From Ornatilinea sp. (GTDB taxonomy: Bacteria > Chloroflexota > Anaerolineae > Anaerolineales > Anaerolineaceae): DNA of 58,825 nt. The notes under the pieces are model-generated. The model saw nothing but the letters and a program-made list of their open reading frames with translations. It was not told where the DNA came from and did not search any database. Shown here in pieces: positions 18,345-26,544 of the stretch (positions within the stretch are counted from its first letter, which is position 1; each line of letters opens with the position of its first letter). The DNA lies in the NCBI GenBank assembly GCA_018433975.1, contig JAHDQE010000079.1, positions 1 to 58,825 on the forward strand, in the 5' to 3' direction. Position numbers and translations under genes: made by a program.

Positions 18345-19168
18345 TTACTTATTTTATTCATTGCCAGTATAAAACATCTTGAACTGGATCGTACTGAATC
18401 ATTTAATAGTATTAATTCATACTGTTTATGAAACAATATATCGGAAATATAGAACATATTTTGAATATTATGTACCTCTATTATGAATATCGGTTTATAG
18501 GAATCTATGAGTTGAAAGGCGCCTTTAATAAATCTCACTTCAGCGCCTTCAATATCAAGTTTAATTAATTTTGGAGCAGGAATATTGTATTGAGAAATGA
18601 GCGTGTCTGGCTTAAAAACTTGTACTTGTATCTTTAAAAAATCTTTATACACTTCTTTTGAATATCTATCAGATGGACGTGAACCATAATCTAAATATGA
18701 ACCAGAGCTTTTTGTATTATCTACATTTGAGTTTAACATAAACTCATGAAGTTCATCCGTGTCGCTCAAGGCAAACTCATGAATGTCTACATTTTTTGAA
18801 TATAGGGGATTTGAATCTAGATTCTTTTTCAACCGTTCAACGTTATATGGGTTGGGTTCAAAGGCACATACTTTTCCACCCTTACCCGCTAATTTAGAAA
18901 AGGCTAAAGTATGATAACCTATATGAGCGCCTACATCCCATATTGTTGAATCACTAAGAGTAATCCCTTGCTGATCTATGGCATTAAATATGAAATCATC
19001 ATACTCACCCTTAGCCATTTCATCCCAATTATGGGTAATAAAAAAATTCATACCCACAATTGGACCTGCTTTTATCTTAATCCATTCCGGATTCAAAATT
19101 TTATCTTCTTTTTTATGCCCGATTTTGTTTTTAATATTTTTCAAAATTCTTCTTATTTTTTTTAACAT
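18341..19168 (-). CDS. FkbM family methyltransferase
   Basis: The 275-residue protein has the class I SAM fold of the FkbM type: TIWDVGAHIGYHTLAFSKLAG near residue 77 (motif I, DVGAHIG), CAFEPNPYNVERLKKNL (acidic residue at the end of strand 2) and LIKLDIEGAEVRFIKGA near residue 205, the FkbM hallmark DIEGAE. Such enzymes O-methylate sugars or polyketides. In ABC-exported glycans, terminal methylation at the non-reducing end often stops chain growth and is the export signal read by the C-terminal domain of Wzt; the nearby wzt makes this role attractive but unproven. The coding sequence is visibly more AT-rich than most of the window. Confidence 0.85.
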   Translation of the reverse strand: MLKKIRRILKNIKNKIGHKKEDKILNPEWIKIKAGPIVGMNFFITHNWDEMAKGEYDDFIFNAIDQQGITLSDSTIWDVGAHIGYHTLAFSKLAGKGGKVCAFEPNPYNVERLKKNLDSNPLYSKNVDIHEFALSDTDELHEFMLNSNVDNTKSSGSYLDYGSRPSDRYSKEVYKDFLKIQVQVFKPDTLISQYNIPAPKLIKLDIEGAEVRFIKGAFQLIDSYKPIFIIEVHNIQNMFYISDILFHKQYELILLNDSVRSSSRCFILAMNKISK

Positions 19169-19253
19169 TCAACAACCTTATATATTCTTCCGATTTGATT
19201 AAATTAAAACACGAAACCTGGATTATCTAAAAATACTTTATTTCAGTTTTTCC

Positions 19254-20084
19254 TCAAACTGTTTTTACAAATACTGCTGGATTCCCGCATATCAAGCTGT
19301 CTTCAGAAAAAGACTTTGTAACGACTGACCTTGTCCCAATAATACTTCTTGCCCCTATATCACAACCCTTCATAATAGCTGCATACTTACCAACCCAAAC
19401 GCTATCTCCAATTTTCACTGGTTTTGTTACAGGTAGAACAGTTTTTACATTTGGCTGAACAATCCTTACCGTATTATTTGGGTAACCATCAACGACTTCT
19501 TTTTTACGAGCTTCCCAATCTAAAGAGTGTGTATTTGTATCAAACACATCTACAAAATACGAAATAAATACATAGTCGCCTATAGTTACGCTGTTTTCAC
19601 ACCTAATTTCTGAGCCGTGGTTAATAAAACTATTTGATCCCATTTTATAACAACCATCATTAACCAAAACTCTTCCTTTAATATTTGCATTGGTCCCAAA
19701 TTGGGCGGAACCGGATATCACATTAATTAATGCTTCATAATACGGTTTGTCGGATTGTACCAAACAATCATTTCCAAAAACCAATTCACTTTGATGCTTA
19801 ACAACTATTGTTGCATTGATTAGTTTACAGTTATCCCCTAACTTAAACTCAGATTCGCTTTCCACAATTATTTTACAGTTTTGTATAATACAGTTTTTTC
19901 CAAAAATAATTTTAGACTTCTTTTTTACAGAAATATCACAATTTAAAATTGAGGAATTACAAACGATCAGGGATGAATTATCGCTTTTATAAAAAATTGT
20001 ACGTAAATCGCATTGAACTCCACTAAGTATTAATTTCAGGTTTAAAATTTTATTGCGAAATATAGAGTAAAGAGAACTAGACAT
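19254..20084 (-). CDS. Left-handed beta-helix acyltransferase-like protein
   Basis: The 276-residue protein is built of hexapeptide repeats: weak ones through residues 35-150 (for example LIVCNSSILNCDI and IIFGKNCIIQNCKI) and clear ones in the C-terminal part (SVTIGDYVFISYFVDVFD, VKIGDSVWVGKYAAIMKGC, IGARSIIGTRSVVTKSF, then SLICGNPAVFVK). The end resembles maltose/galactoside O-acetyltransferases, with a usual catalytic-site His in DTNTHSLDW near residue 189. It probably O-acetylates a sugar of the polymer. The gene is AT-rich and starts 4 bases after the wzt stop. The long irregular helical N-terminal half is unusual for the family. Confidence 0.8.
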   Translation of the reverse strand: MSSSLYSIFRNKILNLKLILSGVQCDLRTIFYKSDNSSLIVCNSSILNCDISVKKKSKIIFGKNCIIQNCKIIVESESEFKLGDNCKLINATIVVKHQSELVFGNDCLVQSDKPYYEALINVISGSAQFGTNANIKGRVLVNDGCYKMGSNSFINHGSEIRCENSVTIGDYVFISYFVDVFDTNTHSLDWEARKKEVVDGYPNNTVRIVQPNVKTVLPVTKPVKIGDSVWVGKYAAIMKGCDIGARSIIGTRSVVTKSFSEDSLICGNPAVFVKTV

Positions 20085-20088
20085 CTTG

Positions 20089-21354
20089 TTATCCTTTGTA
20101 CCAATTCGACTTTACTAAAAAGGGACTATGCCCTACTGAAACATCTGAGCCATTACCAAAAAAATCTATAGTTTGTACTTCCAGTTTATATGCTTGTTTG
20201 ATCCAATCATAATTGTAATTTCCTCTATAAGCAGCTAAATTTAATAAGTAGACGCCTGAAGCAAGAGGTAGTGAGTGTAATTCACATGAAATTTTTCCAT
20301 GCCCGGGTAAGATCTCAATTTTTTCACTTAAATGAGAGGTTGAACAAATAAATAAAGGTTCACCTAGATTTGTCCGAAATCCTATTGCAAAATCAACTAA
20401 GCTCAATTTTTTATAAACTTCATATTCTAGGTTAATTCGCAAAGTTTTTCCTGATATTGCTACATCCAACGGATGATCATCTGAATCAAACAATGATACT
20501 TTGGTAATTCTAATAGCTCCATCACCTTCTCGGTCGATTCTATTCCTTAAGTCTTGAGTACCTCTTATATTTATTGTATTCTGATATTCTTGAATCGCCT
20601 GATCTGTTTTTCCAATATAACAAATCCTACCAGAATTTAAAATAATAGTTCGATCGCACAAATTGTTAATTGCACTCATATTATGACTTACAAAGAGAAT
20701 AGTTCTTCCATGACTTGCTACATCTCCCATCTTTCCTAAACATTTTTTTTGAAACTCCGCATCTCCCACCGCCAGAACCTCATCCACGATCAAGATCTCC
20801 GGGTCCAGGTGAGCTGCCACCGCAAAGGCCAGCCGCACATACATTCCGCTCGAATAACGTTTCACTGGTGTATCGATGAACTTCTCCACACCTGAGAAAT
20901 CAACAATTTCATCAAACTTGCGCTGTACCTCGTCCTTCTTCATTCCCAAAATCGCGCCATTCAGGAAAACATTCTCTCTGCCAGTCAGCTCTGGATGAAA
21001 GCCTGTGCCAACCTCTAATAAGCTTCCAATACGTCCTTTTATCTTTACCTTTCCACTGCTTGGTGCTGTTACCCTTGAAAGGATCTTCAACAGAGTGCTT
21101 TTCCCCGCCCCGTTACGTCCAATAATTCCAAGCGCTTCACCCTGCCGCACCGTAAAGCTCACATCATCCAATGCCAAAATCGATTCTCCAATACGGTTGA
21201 AGGTGTCTTCATGACCGATCTTTGTATAAGGGTCGGGGTGATGGCGGACCCGTGCCCACCACCGCTCCAGATCGCGGGAAAGCGTGCCTGTGCCAATTAC
21301 GCCGAGGTCATATTGTTTAGTCAGGTGTTCAATAGAAATGACAGTATTTGACAT
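20089..21354 (-). CDS. wzt: ABC polysaccharide exporter ATPase (Wzt type)
   Basis: The 421-residue ATPase has Walker A in GIIGRNGAGKSTLLKIL, signature YSSGMYVRLAFAVA and Walker B LIVDEVLAVGD, the polysaccharide/teichoic acid exporter subfamily (ABC-2, TagH/Wzt). Residues from about 270 form a C-terminal beta-sandwich like the Wzt carbohydrate-binding domain, which in O-antigen exporters recognises the chain-end modification. It pairs with the permease gene upstream, 35 bases away. Base composition changes sharply inside the gene: the part coding for roughly residues 1-200 is GC-richer, and the rest, including the whole C-terminal domain, is AT-rich like the two genes downstream. Confidence 0.93.
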   Translation of the reverse strand: MSNTVISIEHLTKQYDLGVIGTGTLSRDLERWWARVRHHPDPYTKIGHEDTFNRIGESILALDDVSFTVRQGEALGIIGRNGAGKSTLLKILSRVTAPSSGKVKIKGRIGSLLEVGTGFHPELTGRENVFLNGAILGMKKDEVQRKFDEIVDFSGVEKFIDTPVKRYSSGMYVRLAFAVAAHLDPEILIVDEVLAVGDAEFQKKCLGKMGDVASHGRTILFVSHNMSAINNLCDRTIILNSGRICYIGKTDQAIQEYQNTINIRGTQDLRNRIDREGDGAIRITKVSLFDSDDHPLDVAISGKTLRINLEYEVYKKLSLVDFAIGFRTNLGEPLFICSTSHLSEKIEILPGHGKISCELHSLPLASGVYLLNLAAYRGNYNYDWIKQAYKLEVQTIDFFGNGSDVSVGHSPFLVKSNWYKG

Positions 21355-21389
21355 TGTATTCTTGCTTTACGGGTTACCTTCTCTAAGTC

Positions 21390-22265
21390 TTACACAGTAT
21401 CAATAAAGGTTTTTTCCACTCTATTGAAGATTAACACACCAATGAACATCACCACCAGCATAAATCCCCCGCTGTATGCCAGCCGCAGCCATGAAGTGTC
21501 GCCGGCCCCCAGAAAGCCTAAACGGAAAGTCTCAACAATCGGCGTGATGGGATTAATATCCGCAACCCATCTCCATTTTTCAGGGATCGCTGACACGGGG
21601 TAAATTACCGGTGTGGCATACATCCACAGAGAAACTCCAAAGCCAACCAGGTAATTCAGATCGCGATATTTAGTCGTTAATGAAGAGATGATAATGCCAA
21701 ACCCCAATCCCAATCCTGCCAGCAGGATAATCAGGAGAGGGAATGCAAGCGCCCACGGAGTTAAATGCACATCAGCTCCCCGAACAAAATAATAGATCAT
21801 GAAAACCATGAACAATGAGAATTGAATCGATAAGGTGATCAGGTTCGAGATGACCAGCGAAATGGGTGTTACCAGGCGAGGAAAATATACTTTTCCAAAA
21901 ATGCCTGCATTTTGGATAAAAGTATTTGAGGTGCCCGTCAAACAATTTGAAAAGTAATGCCAGAGCACCGTGCCGGATAAATAGAATAAAATCTGAGGCA
22001 GACCATCTGTGGGCAGCGCCGCAATATTGCCAAATATAACCGTAAAGACAAGCGATGTCATAATCGGCTGAATGATCAACCACAAGGGGCCCAAAATGGT
22101 CTGCTTGTAGCGAGAGACAAAATCACGCCGCACAAACATCGCGATCAGGTCCCGGTAGTGCCAGACCTCCCGCAACTGCAAATCCCACCATTTTTTTCTG
22201 GCCTCAATGACAAGATCCCATCTCACGGTATCTTGATCTATCTCTTCAATAATTTTTTCTCTCAT
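21390..22265 (-). CDS. wzm: ABC polysaccharide exporter permease (Wzm type)
   Basis: The 291-residue protein belongs to the ABC-2 permease family. After a cytoplasmic N-terminus with EVWHYRDLIAMFVRRDFVSRY, it has YKQTILGPLWLIIQPI and about six membrane segments, ending near the C-terminus in VVMFIGVLIFNRVE. It forms the membrane channel of the glycan exporter with the Wzt ATPase downstream. A TTG at 22268 opens the frame, but the adjacent ATG at 22265 is the natural start. The composition matches the GC-richer 5' part of wzt, not the AT-rich part. Confidence 0.93.
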   Translation of the reverse strand: MREKIIEEIDQDTVRWDLVIEARKKWWDLQLREVWHYRDLIAMFVRRDFVSRYKQTILGPLWLIIQPIMTSLVFTVIFGNIAALPTDGLPQILFYLSGTVLWHYFSNCLTGTSNTFIQNAGIFGKVYFPRLVTPISLVISNLITLSIQFSLFMVFMIYYFVRGADVHLTPWALAFPLLIILLAGLGLGFGIIISSLTTKYRDLNYLVGFGVSLWMYATPVIYPVSAIPEKWRWVADINPITPIVETFRLGFLGAGDTSWLRLAYSGGFMLVVMFIGVLIFNRVEKTFIDTV

Positions 22266-22321
22266 CAAATTAGTTTATAAATGCTCTATAAGGTTGCCGT
22301 TCAACAAAAAATATTGGAAAA

Positions 22322-23800
22322 TCACTGTCCAACGATGGTATCAAAACCATAGTATTCTGCTACATAGCGATTCACCCAGTACTTTGGATCGGTATGAATA
22401 TCTTCCAAGCCAAAATGGCTTTCAAGTTTAAATATAGTTACTTCTTTAACGTTATTTTCTTTTAATGTGCGTAATTCTTGATCACGTAGATCCCAAAGCT
22501 GGGCGTAACTTACATAGTCTGGTAATGAATGAAATGTGTTTAACACAGTAAGAGTTAGACCTGTCCCAAATAATAGAAGAATCAACACTCGGATTAAAAC
22601 TTTGATTTTCAGATCTTGAAAATATTGATTTACTTTTGGCAATTTACGAACCGCTGCCCCCAAAAGATACATAATCGTCATGATCCCTATGACAATAAAA
22701 TAAAAGGGAAGAATCATTGCGCGATTTTCTGGATAATCACCTTGAATATAAGATGAAGGTGTAGCTGCTGACATTGTCATGAGAAAAACAAATAAACCAA
22801 CCAGGATACCCCCTTTGAACCACTTTTGATTCCAGAGTTGTCTAAAGGGATAAGATTTACCAATCATTTCCGTTTCGACAGAATTTTGCGTCCATATCAG
22901 GCTCAAGAGAAAAGGTATTGTGATCAATAAAATCATCCAAAACCCTGAATTTTTGAGAAAGATATAAAAAATAATAAGTGTATTTCTTAAAACCATTATT
23001 GGTAAAATCAACAAATTTGTAGGTTTATCCAACAAGGATTGACGCACTTGATTACCAGGAGCCATCGCGACGATCAGTAACGCAATAAGAGCACTGATTA
23101 AATTGATTACCAAGAAATACCATATGTGTTTGTAATTATTACGTTCGACAAAAAAATATAGATACAACATTACCAATACGAAAAAAGTAATTTGCATTGA
23201 GATGAAAATTTCTGAAAATCCTCCGGTCACCAGGGTTAGAAATATATTCAGTAATACCCACCCCCGACCTTTTATATTTTTATACCAAAGTCGAATGATT
23301 ATCCCAACGTTAATGGTGAACGTTATCAAAGGGAAACTATAATTGATGGCTCCATTATTCCAAAACACGGATTGAAATATATTTGGGAGTGATAATAAAA
23401 GAAGAAACAAAAAAATTCCTGAGTAAGCAAAAGCTGATAAGACAGGCGCTTGACACTTTTGTTGTCTAATAATAGGTAAGATCGCCCAAGCATTCAAGAG
23501 TAACCAAATACTAACCATGATCGTTGGCAACACTGATGCAAATTTCACTCCTAAAAGGCCAGATAAGCCTGTAACAGCAATGAAAGAATATCGACCCGTC
23601 CACCCTATATACCAGTATCCAAAATATTTAAAAAACGGCATCGAATTAACGGTGCCAGCCATACAGAAATCGTCTGCATGAAAGCGCGTATAGATGCTCA
23701 GAAAAAGAATCGCTGTTAATCCTAGTAAGTCTAAGATTAACAGAATCGCTTTGAATTCTTGTTTAATTTTTAAGCTTGATTGTTCTATAAGTGTCTTCAT
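22322..23800 (-). CDS. Polytopic membrane protein, DUF6056-like
   Basis: The protein of about 492 residues has eleven to twelve hydrophobic segments. After the first helix it carries TRFHADDFCMAG, and further on YWYIGWTGRYSF and QSVFWNNGAINYSFPL, features of the DUF6056 family whose topology and acidic first loop recall GT-C glycosyltransferases. The last 60 residues (KENNVKEVTIFKLESHFGLE and DTIVGQ) are soluble and probably extracytoplasmic. It is the first intact gene of the polysaccharide locus in transcription order. A GTG at 23812 is an alternative start; neither has a clear ribosome-binding site. Sugar transfer from a polyprenyl donor is a reasonable guess, not shown. Confidence 0.7.
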   Translation of the reverse strand: MKTLIEQSSLKIKQEFKAILLILDLLGLTAILFLSIYTRFHADDFCMAGTVNSMPFFKYFGYWYIGWTGRYSFIAVTGLSGLLGVKFASVLPTIMVSIWLLLNAWAILPIIRQQKCQAPVLSAFAYSGIFLFLLLLSLPNIFQSVFWNNGAINYSFPLITFTINVGIIIRLWYKNIKGRGWVLLNIFLTLVTGGFSEIFISMQITFFVLVMLYLYFFVERNNYKHIWYFLVINLISALIALLIVAMAPGNQVRQSLLDKPTNLLILPIMVLRNTLIIFYIFLKNSGFWMILLITIPFLLSLIWTQNSVETEMIGKSYPFRQLWNQKWFKGGILVGLFVFLMTMSAATPSSYIQGDYPENRAMILPFYFIVIGIMTIMYLLGAAVRKLPKVNQYFQDLKIKVLIRVLILLLFGTGLTLTVLNTFHSLPDYVSYAQLWDLRDQELRTLKENNVKEVTIFKLESHFGLEDIHTDPKYWVNRYVAEYYGFDTIVGQ

Positions 23801-23989
23801 TACGCCGATCACTAGTAAGGTGATAATATATCAAATCAATATGTTATTCGTTAAATTATTTTGGGATTCTAGATAAGGCAAAAGTTTATTTTCCAAAGAA
23901 TTTAATGAATGAGATTCTTCATGGTTAAATATAAAAATAATCCATTGCTATTGTATTATCAGTAAATATCGATAGTGTTAAGTAACTGA

Positions 23990-24538
23990 TTACTGGTCAT
24001 AGTCAGTATTATTGATATATTCGGATGATCCCTTGAACGAAATAATTTTCCCTGGAACTCCTACCACAACCGCATTGTCAGGAACATCTTTTATTACCGA
24101 TTCTAATATTCCCAATTACCTTTGCTCCCGGTCCAATATAGACATTATCGCCAATAACAGGAACTCCTTTTTGAGGTCCTCGGTTTGTTCTTCCTATTGT
24201 AACTTGATGTGAAATATTGCAATTTTTTCCAATTGTCGCTTTCTAACTGACAACGATTCCCCCAAAATGTCCTATATAAGCCCTTTTCCAATTTTTGTCC
24301 GATAAGAAATAGAAATACCGTACTTATATTCGTAATGGTTTAAAAGTATCCGCGCTAACGGGAATAAGATTATACGCAGAACGGGATTTGATTCAAAATA
24401 GCAGCAGCTTCTCAACCAGAATGAATACTTAAACCCTGAAGAAAGACTTAAATGATACAGAAAATCTTTTAGCTTTAGATTTCCTGAATATCTGAATAAA
24501 TCAGATTTCACATAATCCAAGTACTCATTTACAGTCAT
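23990..24538 (-). pseudogene. Decayed serine-acetyltransferase-like gene (CysE/WcaB type)
   Basis: From ATG at 24538, 88 residues resemble the N-terminal part of serine/sugar O-acetyltransferases (YGISISYRTKIGKGL). The frame then stops at TAG. A one-base deletion between 24265 and 24280 restores the reading LYIGHFGGIVVS if corrected. An in-frame stop follows, then the hexapeptide region ATIGKNCNISHQVTIGRTN and VIGDNVYIGPGAKVIGNIRI. Next a short internal deletion removes about a dozen residues, and after it another frame carries KDVPDNAVVVGVPGKII down to a TAA at 23990. Thus at least two frame changes and one stop inactivate a gene that is complete end to end. It is AT-rich and sits at the upstream edge of the polysaccharide locus. 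Confidence 0.8.
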
Positions 24539-25031
24539 AATTCATAAATTTGATTATCAACTTTTTTCCATGCTCCGCCCCTCCGACATTTCCCCACCCG
24601 AAACATGGTTGTTCTCTAACATTCTGCTTTATCTTGTATAAACAAAAACAGGCAATCTCGTACCTTTCCAGCCGGGTTGCCTGAAACATTGCTCATTAAA
24701 CATCTCCATCCCTCAACCGGTAATTACAAAACAGGATCATTGCATGACAATTTGCGCCAGACTCTCATCAGGCAATCCCTTTATTTGTGATACTTATCTT
24801 ATCTGGTAAATGGATGGTAGATTTACTGAAAGGGCACCTAAAATATTGTACAGCTTCTTGGATCACAGTGCAAAATCAGCAGATTACAGATTCGATTTTA
24901 ACCTTCGCTTAATTCAGTGTCAAGCGAGCAAATGCAGCGAAACCCGAGCGGTATGAACACTTATCAATATTGCAAGGTTACACCCTTATCACCAACAGTT
25001 GCACAGAAACTATATGTCCGTCAATTTCTCC
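24539..25031. other. Intergenic region, no gene seen
   Basis: About 490 bases lie between the decayed acetyltransferase and the trp promoter. Short open frames exist on both strands, but none has a ribosome-binding site and a protein-like composition. An imperfect inverted repeat with arms AGGCAA and TTGCCT (24651-24683) is followed on the minus strand by a T-rich stretch. It could be the remains of a terminator. Nothing else is recognisable. Confidence 0.5.
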
Positions 25032-25059
25032 TTGACAAAACCTGCAAAATCCCTATAAT
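25032..25059 (+). promoter_or_regulatory. Sigma70-type promoter of the trpS-trpB2 unit
   Basis: A perfect -35 box TTGACA (25032-25037) and a perfect -10 box TATAAT (25054-25059) are separated by 16 bases. Transcription would start near 25066, just ahead of the T-box leader. This is the strongest promoter match seen in the window. Confidence 0.85.
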
Positions 25060-25065
25060 CATATA

Positions 25066-25399
25066 AAATTAACAATTAAAGACTGAGAAAAGGACGAGTA
25101 CATATCGTTCAGGCGGTACAGTGAGCAGGGATGAGTGAGAACCCTGAGCGTACAGCGATATGGAATGGACCTTGGAGTTGCAGGGCAAACGCTTTCGAGC
25201 CAGTAGCCTGTGCCGGAGTTGCCACCGTTATCAGGGTAAAGGGTATAAGCAATCTTTAGGGTTGTCGTACTCGATCCAAGTGAGGCTGGCTTTTTCCACC
25301 GTGTGTCATCACCGGTGGATTTTTTTTACAAAAGGGCCTAACTGGGGTGGCACCGCGGACTATTCAACGTTCGTCCCCTATCCGGGACGGGCGTTTTTT
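25066..25399 (+). ncRNA. Tryptophan T-box riboswitch leader
   Basis: The leader has all the T-box parts. Stem I base AAGG (25090-25093) pairs with CCTT (25170-25173), and CATATCG (25101-25107) with CGATATG (25156-25162). Between them lies the specifier loop, with ACGAGTA on the 5' side and GAATGGA on the 3' side. The specifier codon is TGG (25166-25168), meaning tryptophan. A stem III candidate spans 25295-25319. The T-box sequence TGGGGTGGCACCGCGG is at 25343-25358; its TGGC would pair with an NCCA end whose discriminator is G, as in bacterial tRNA-Trp. The terminator hairpin (25368-25393) ends in T6. Uncharged tRNA-Trp would allow read-through into trpS. Confidence 0.95.
25295..25327 (+). 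terminator. Terminator-like hairpin in the stem III position of the T-box leader
   Basis: The arms TCCACCG (25295-25301) and CGGTGGA (25313-25319) form a seven-pair stem with an 11-base loop, followed at once by eight T residues (25320-25327). By position this is stem III of the T-box, which normally has no poly-T tail. It could act as an additional, tRNA-independent terminator or pause site. Confidence 0.45.
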
Positions 25400-25431
25400 G
25401 TTTAATACGGATTTGATATGGAGGAAGATCA

Positions 25432-26475
25432 ATGGACACAGCAGGAAGAATTTTAACGGGGCATCGACCCACCGGACCGTGCCACATCGGTCACCTGGTT
25501 GGAACGTTGCAAAACTGGGCAAAACTTCAGAACCAATACCAGTGCTTTTTTCTGGTAGCGGATCTGCACGTCCTCACCACCGACCACATCCACCCGGAAC
25601 GCATCCGTGCCAATACGCTGGAGATGGTGCTTGACTGGCTGGCCGCCGGGATTGACCCCAATCAGGCCACTGTGGTCCTTCAGTCTGCCGTTCCGGAACA
25701 TGCCCAGCTCAGTATGCTGTTGAGCATGCTGACCACTGTCGCCCGATTAGAGCGCGTGCCCACGTACAAGGACCAGATTCAAGAGCTGGGTCTGAACCCA
25801 TCATTGGGCTTCCTGACCTATCCCGTCCTCCAGGCTGCCGATATTCTTCTCTACAAAGCGGATACCGTTCCGGTCGGTGAAGACCAGCTTCCACACCTGG
25901 AACTGGCCCGCGAACTGGCCCGCCGCTTCAACCAGCTCTATGGTGAACTCTTCCCGGAACCGCAGCCCCTGCTCTCCAGTCATCCCCGCCTGCCGGGGAC
26001 GGATAACCGCACCATGCACGCTTCCTATGGGAATGCCATTTACCTCAAGGACAGCCCGGAGATAACCACCCAAAAGGTGCTGGAAATGTACACCGACCCC
26101 ACCCGGCTGCGCGCTACCGACCCCGGTCATGTGGAGAACAACCCGGTTTTCGAATACCTGGATATTTTCGCGCCCGACCCTGAGGAAGTGGAAAACCTCA
26201 AAGTCCGTTACCGCGCCGGAAAGATCGGTGATGTTCCCGTCAAACAGCGCCTGGCTCAGGTTCTCAACGATTATCTGTCCCCCTTACGCGAGCGCCGGGC
26301 TGTTCTGGCCTCGCGGCCTGACCAAATCCTGGAAATTCTCCAATCCGGCACTTCCCGGGTCCGCCCTATAGCCCGTGCCACACTGGAAGCTGCCCAATCT
26401 CGCATGGGGCTGACCGCCGGGCTGGATCTCAATGAAGATATCTCCCCCGTCATTCTGACCGGTATCTTCTGCTGA
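25432..26475 (+). CDS. trpS: Tryptophanyl-tRNA synthetase with variant KMSKS region
   Basis: The 347-residue class I synthetase charges tRNA-Trp. The HIGH motif is intact (PCHIGHL, residues 17-22), and LTYPVLQAADILLYKADTVPVGEDQ in the middle is typical of bacterial TrpRS. Where KMSKS is expected (residues 194-198), the sequence reads TMHAS within PGTDNRTMHASYGNAI, so both lysines are missing. The ATG at 25432 has GGAGG ten bases upstream. It is preceded by a tryptophan T-box and followed by trpB2 after 69 bases, so both respond to tRNA-Trp charging. It may be an auxiliary or specialised TrpRS; whether another trpS exists elsewhere cannot be seen here. Confidence 0.93.
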   Translation: MDTAGRILTGHRPTGPCHIGHLVGTLQNWAKLQNQYQCFFLVADLHVLTTDHIHPERIRANTLEMVLDWLAAGIDPNQATVVLQSAVPEHAQLSMLLSMLTTVARLERVPTYKDQIQELGLNPSLGFLTYPVLQAADILLYKADTVPVGEDQLPHLELARELARRFNQLYGELFPEPQPLLSSHPRLPGTDNRTMHASYGNAIYLKDSPEITTQKVLEMYTDPTRLRATDPGHVENNPVFEYLDIFAPDPEEVENLKVRYRAGKIGDVPVKQRLAQVLNDYLSPLRERRAVLASRPDQILEILQSGTSRVRPIARATLEAAQSRMGLTAGLDLNEDISPVILTGIFC

Positions 26476-26544
26476 ACAGCAAATCTTTCAAACTTATTGA
26501 GAATTCTTAATTTCAAACCCTATTTTATGTAAAGGAGAAACACC

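Noticed and set aside
24651..24683. Inverted repeat AGGCAA/TTGCCT as a mobile-element end
   Set aside because: Only one short imperfect copy is seen, with no transposase and no target duplication; a terminator relic is simpler.
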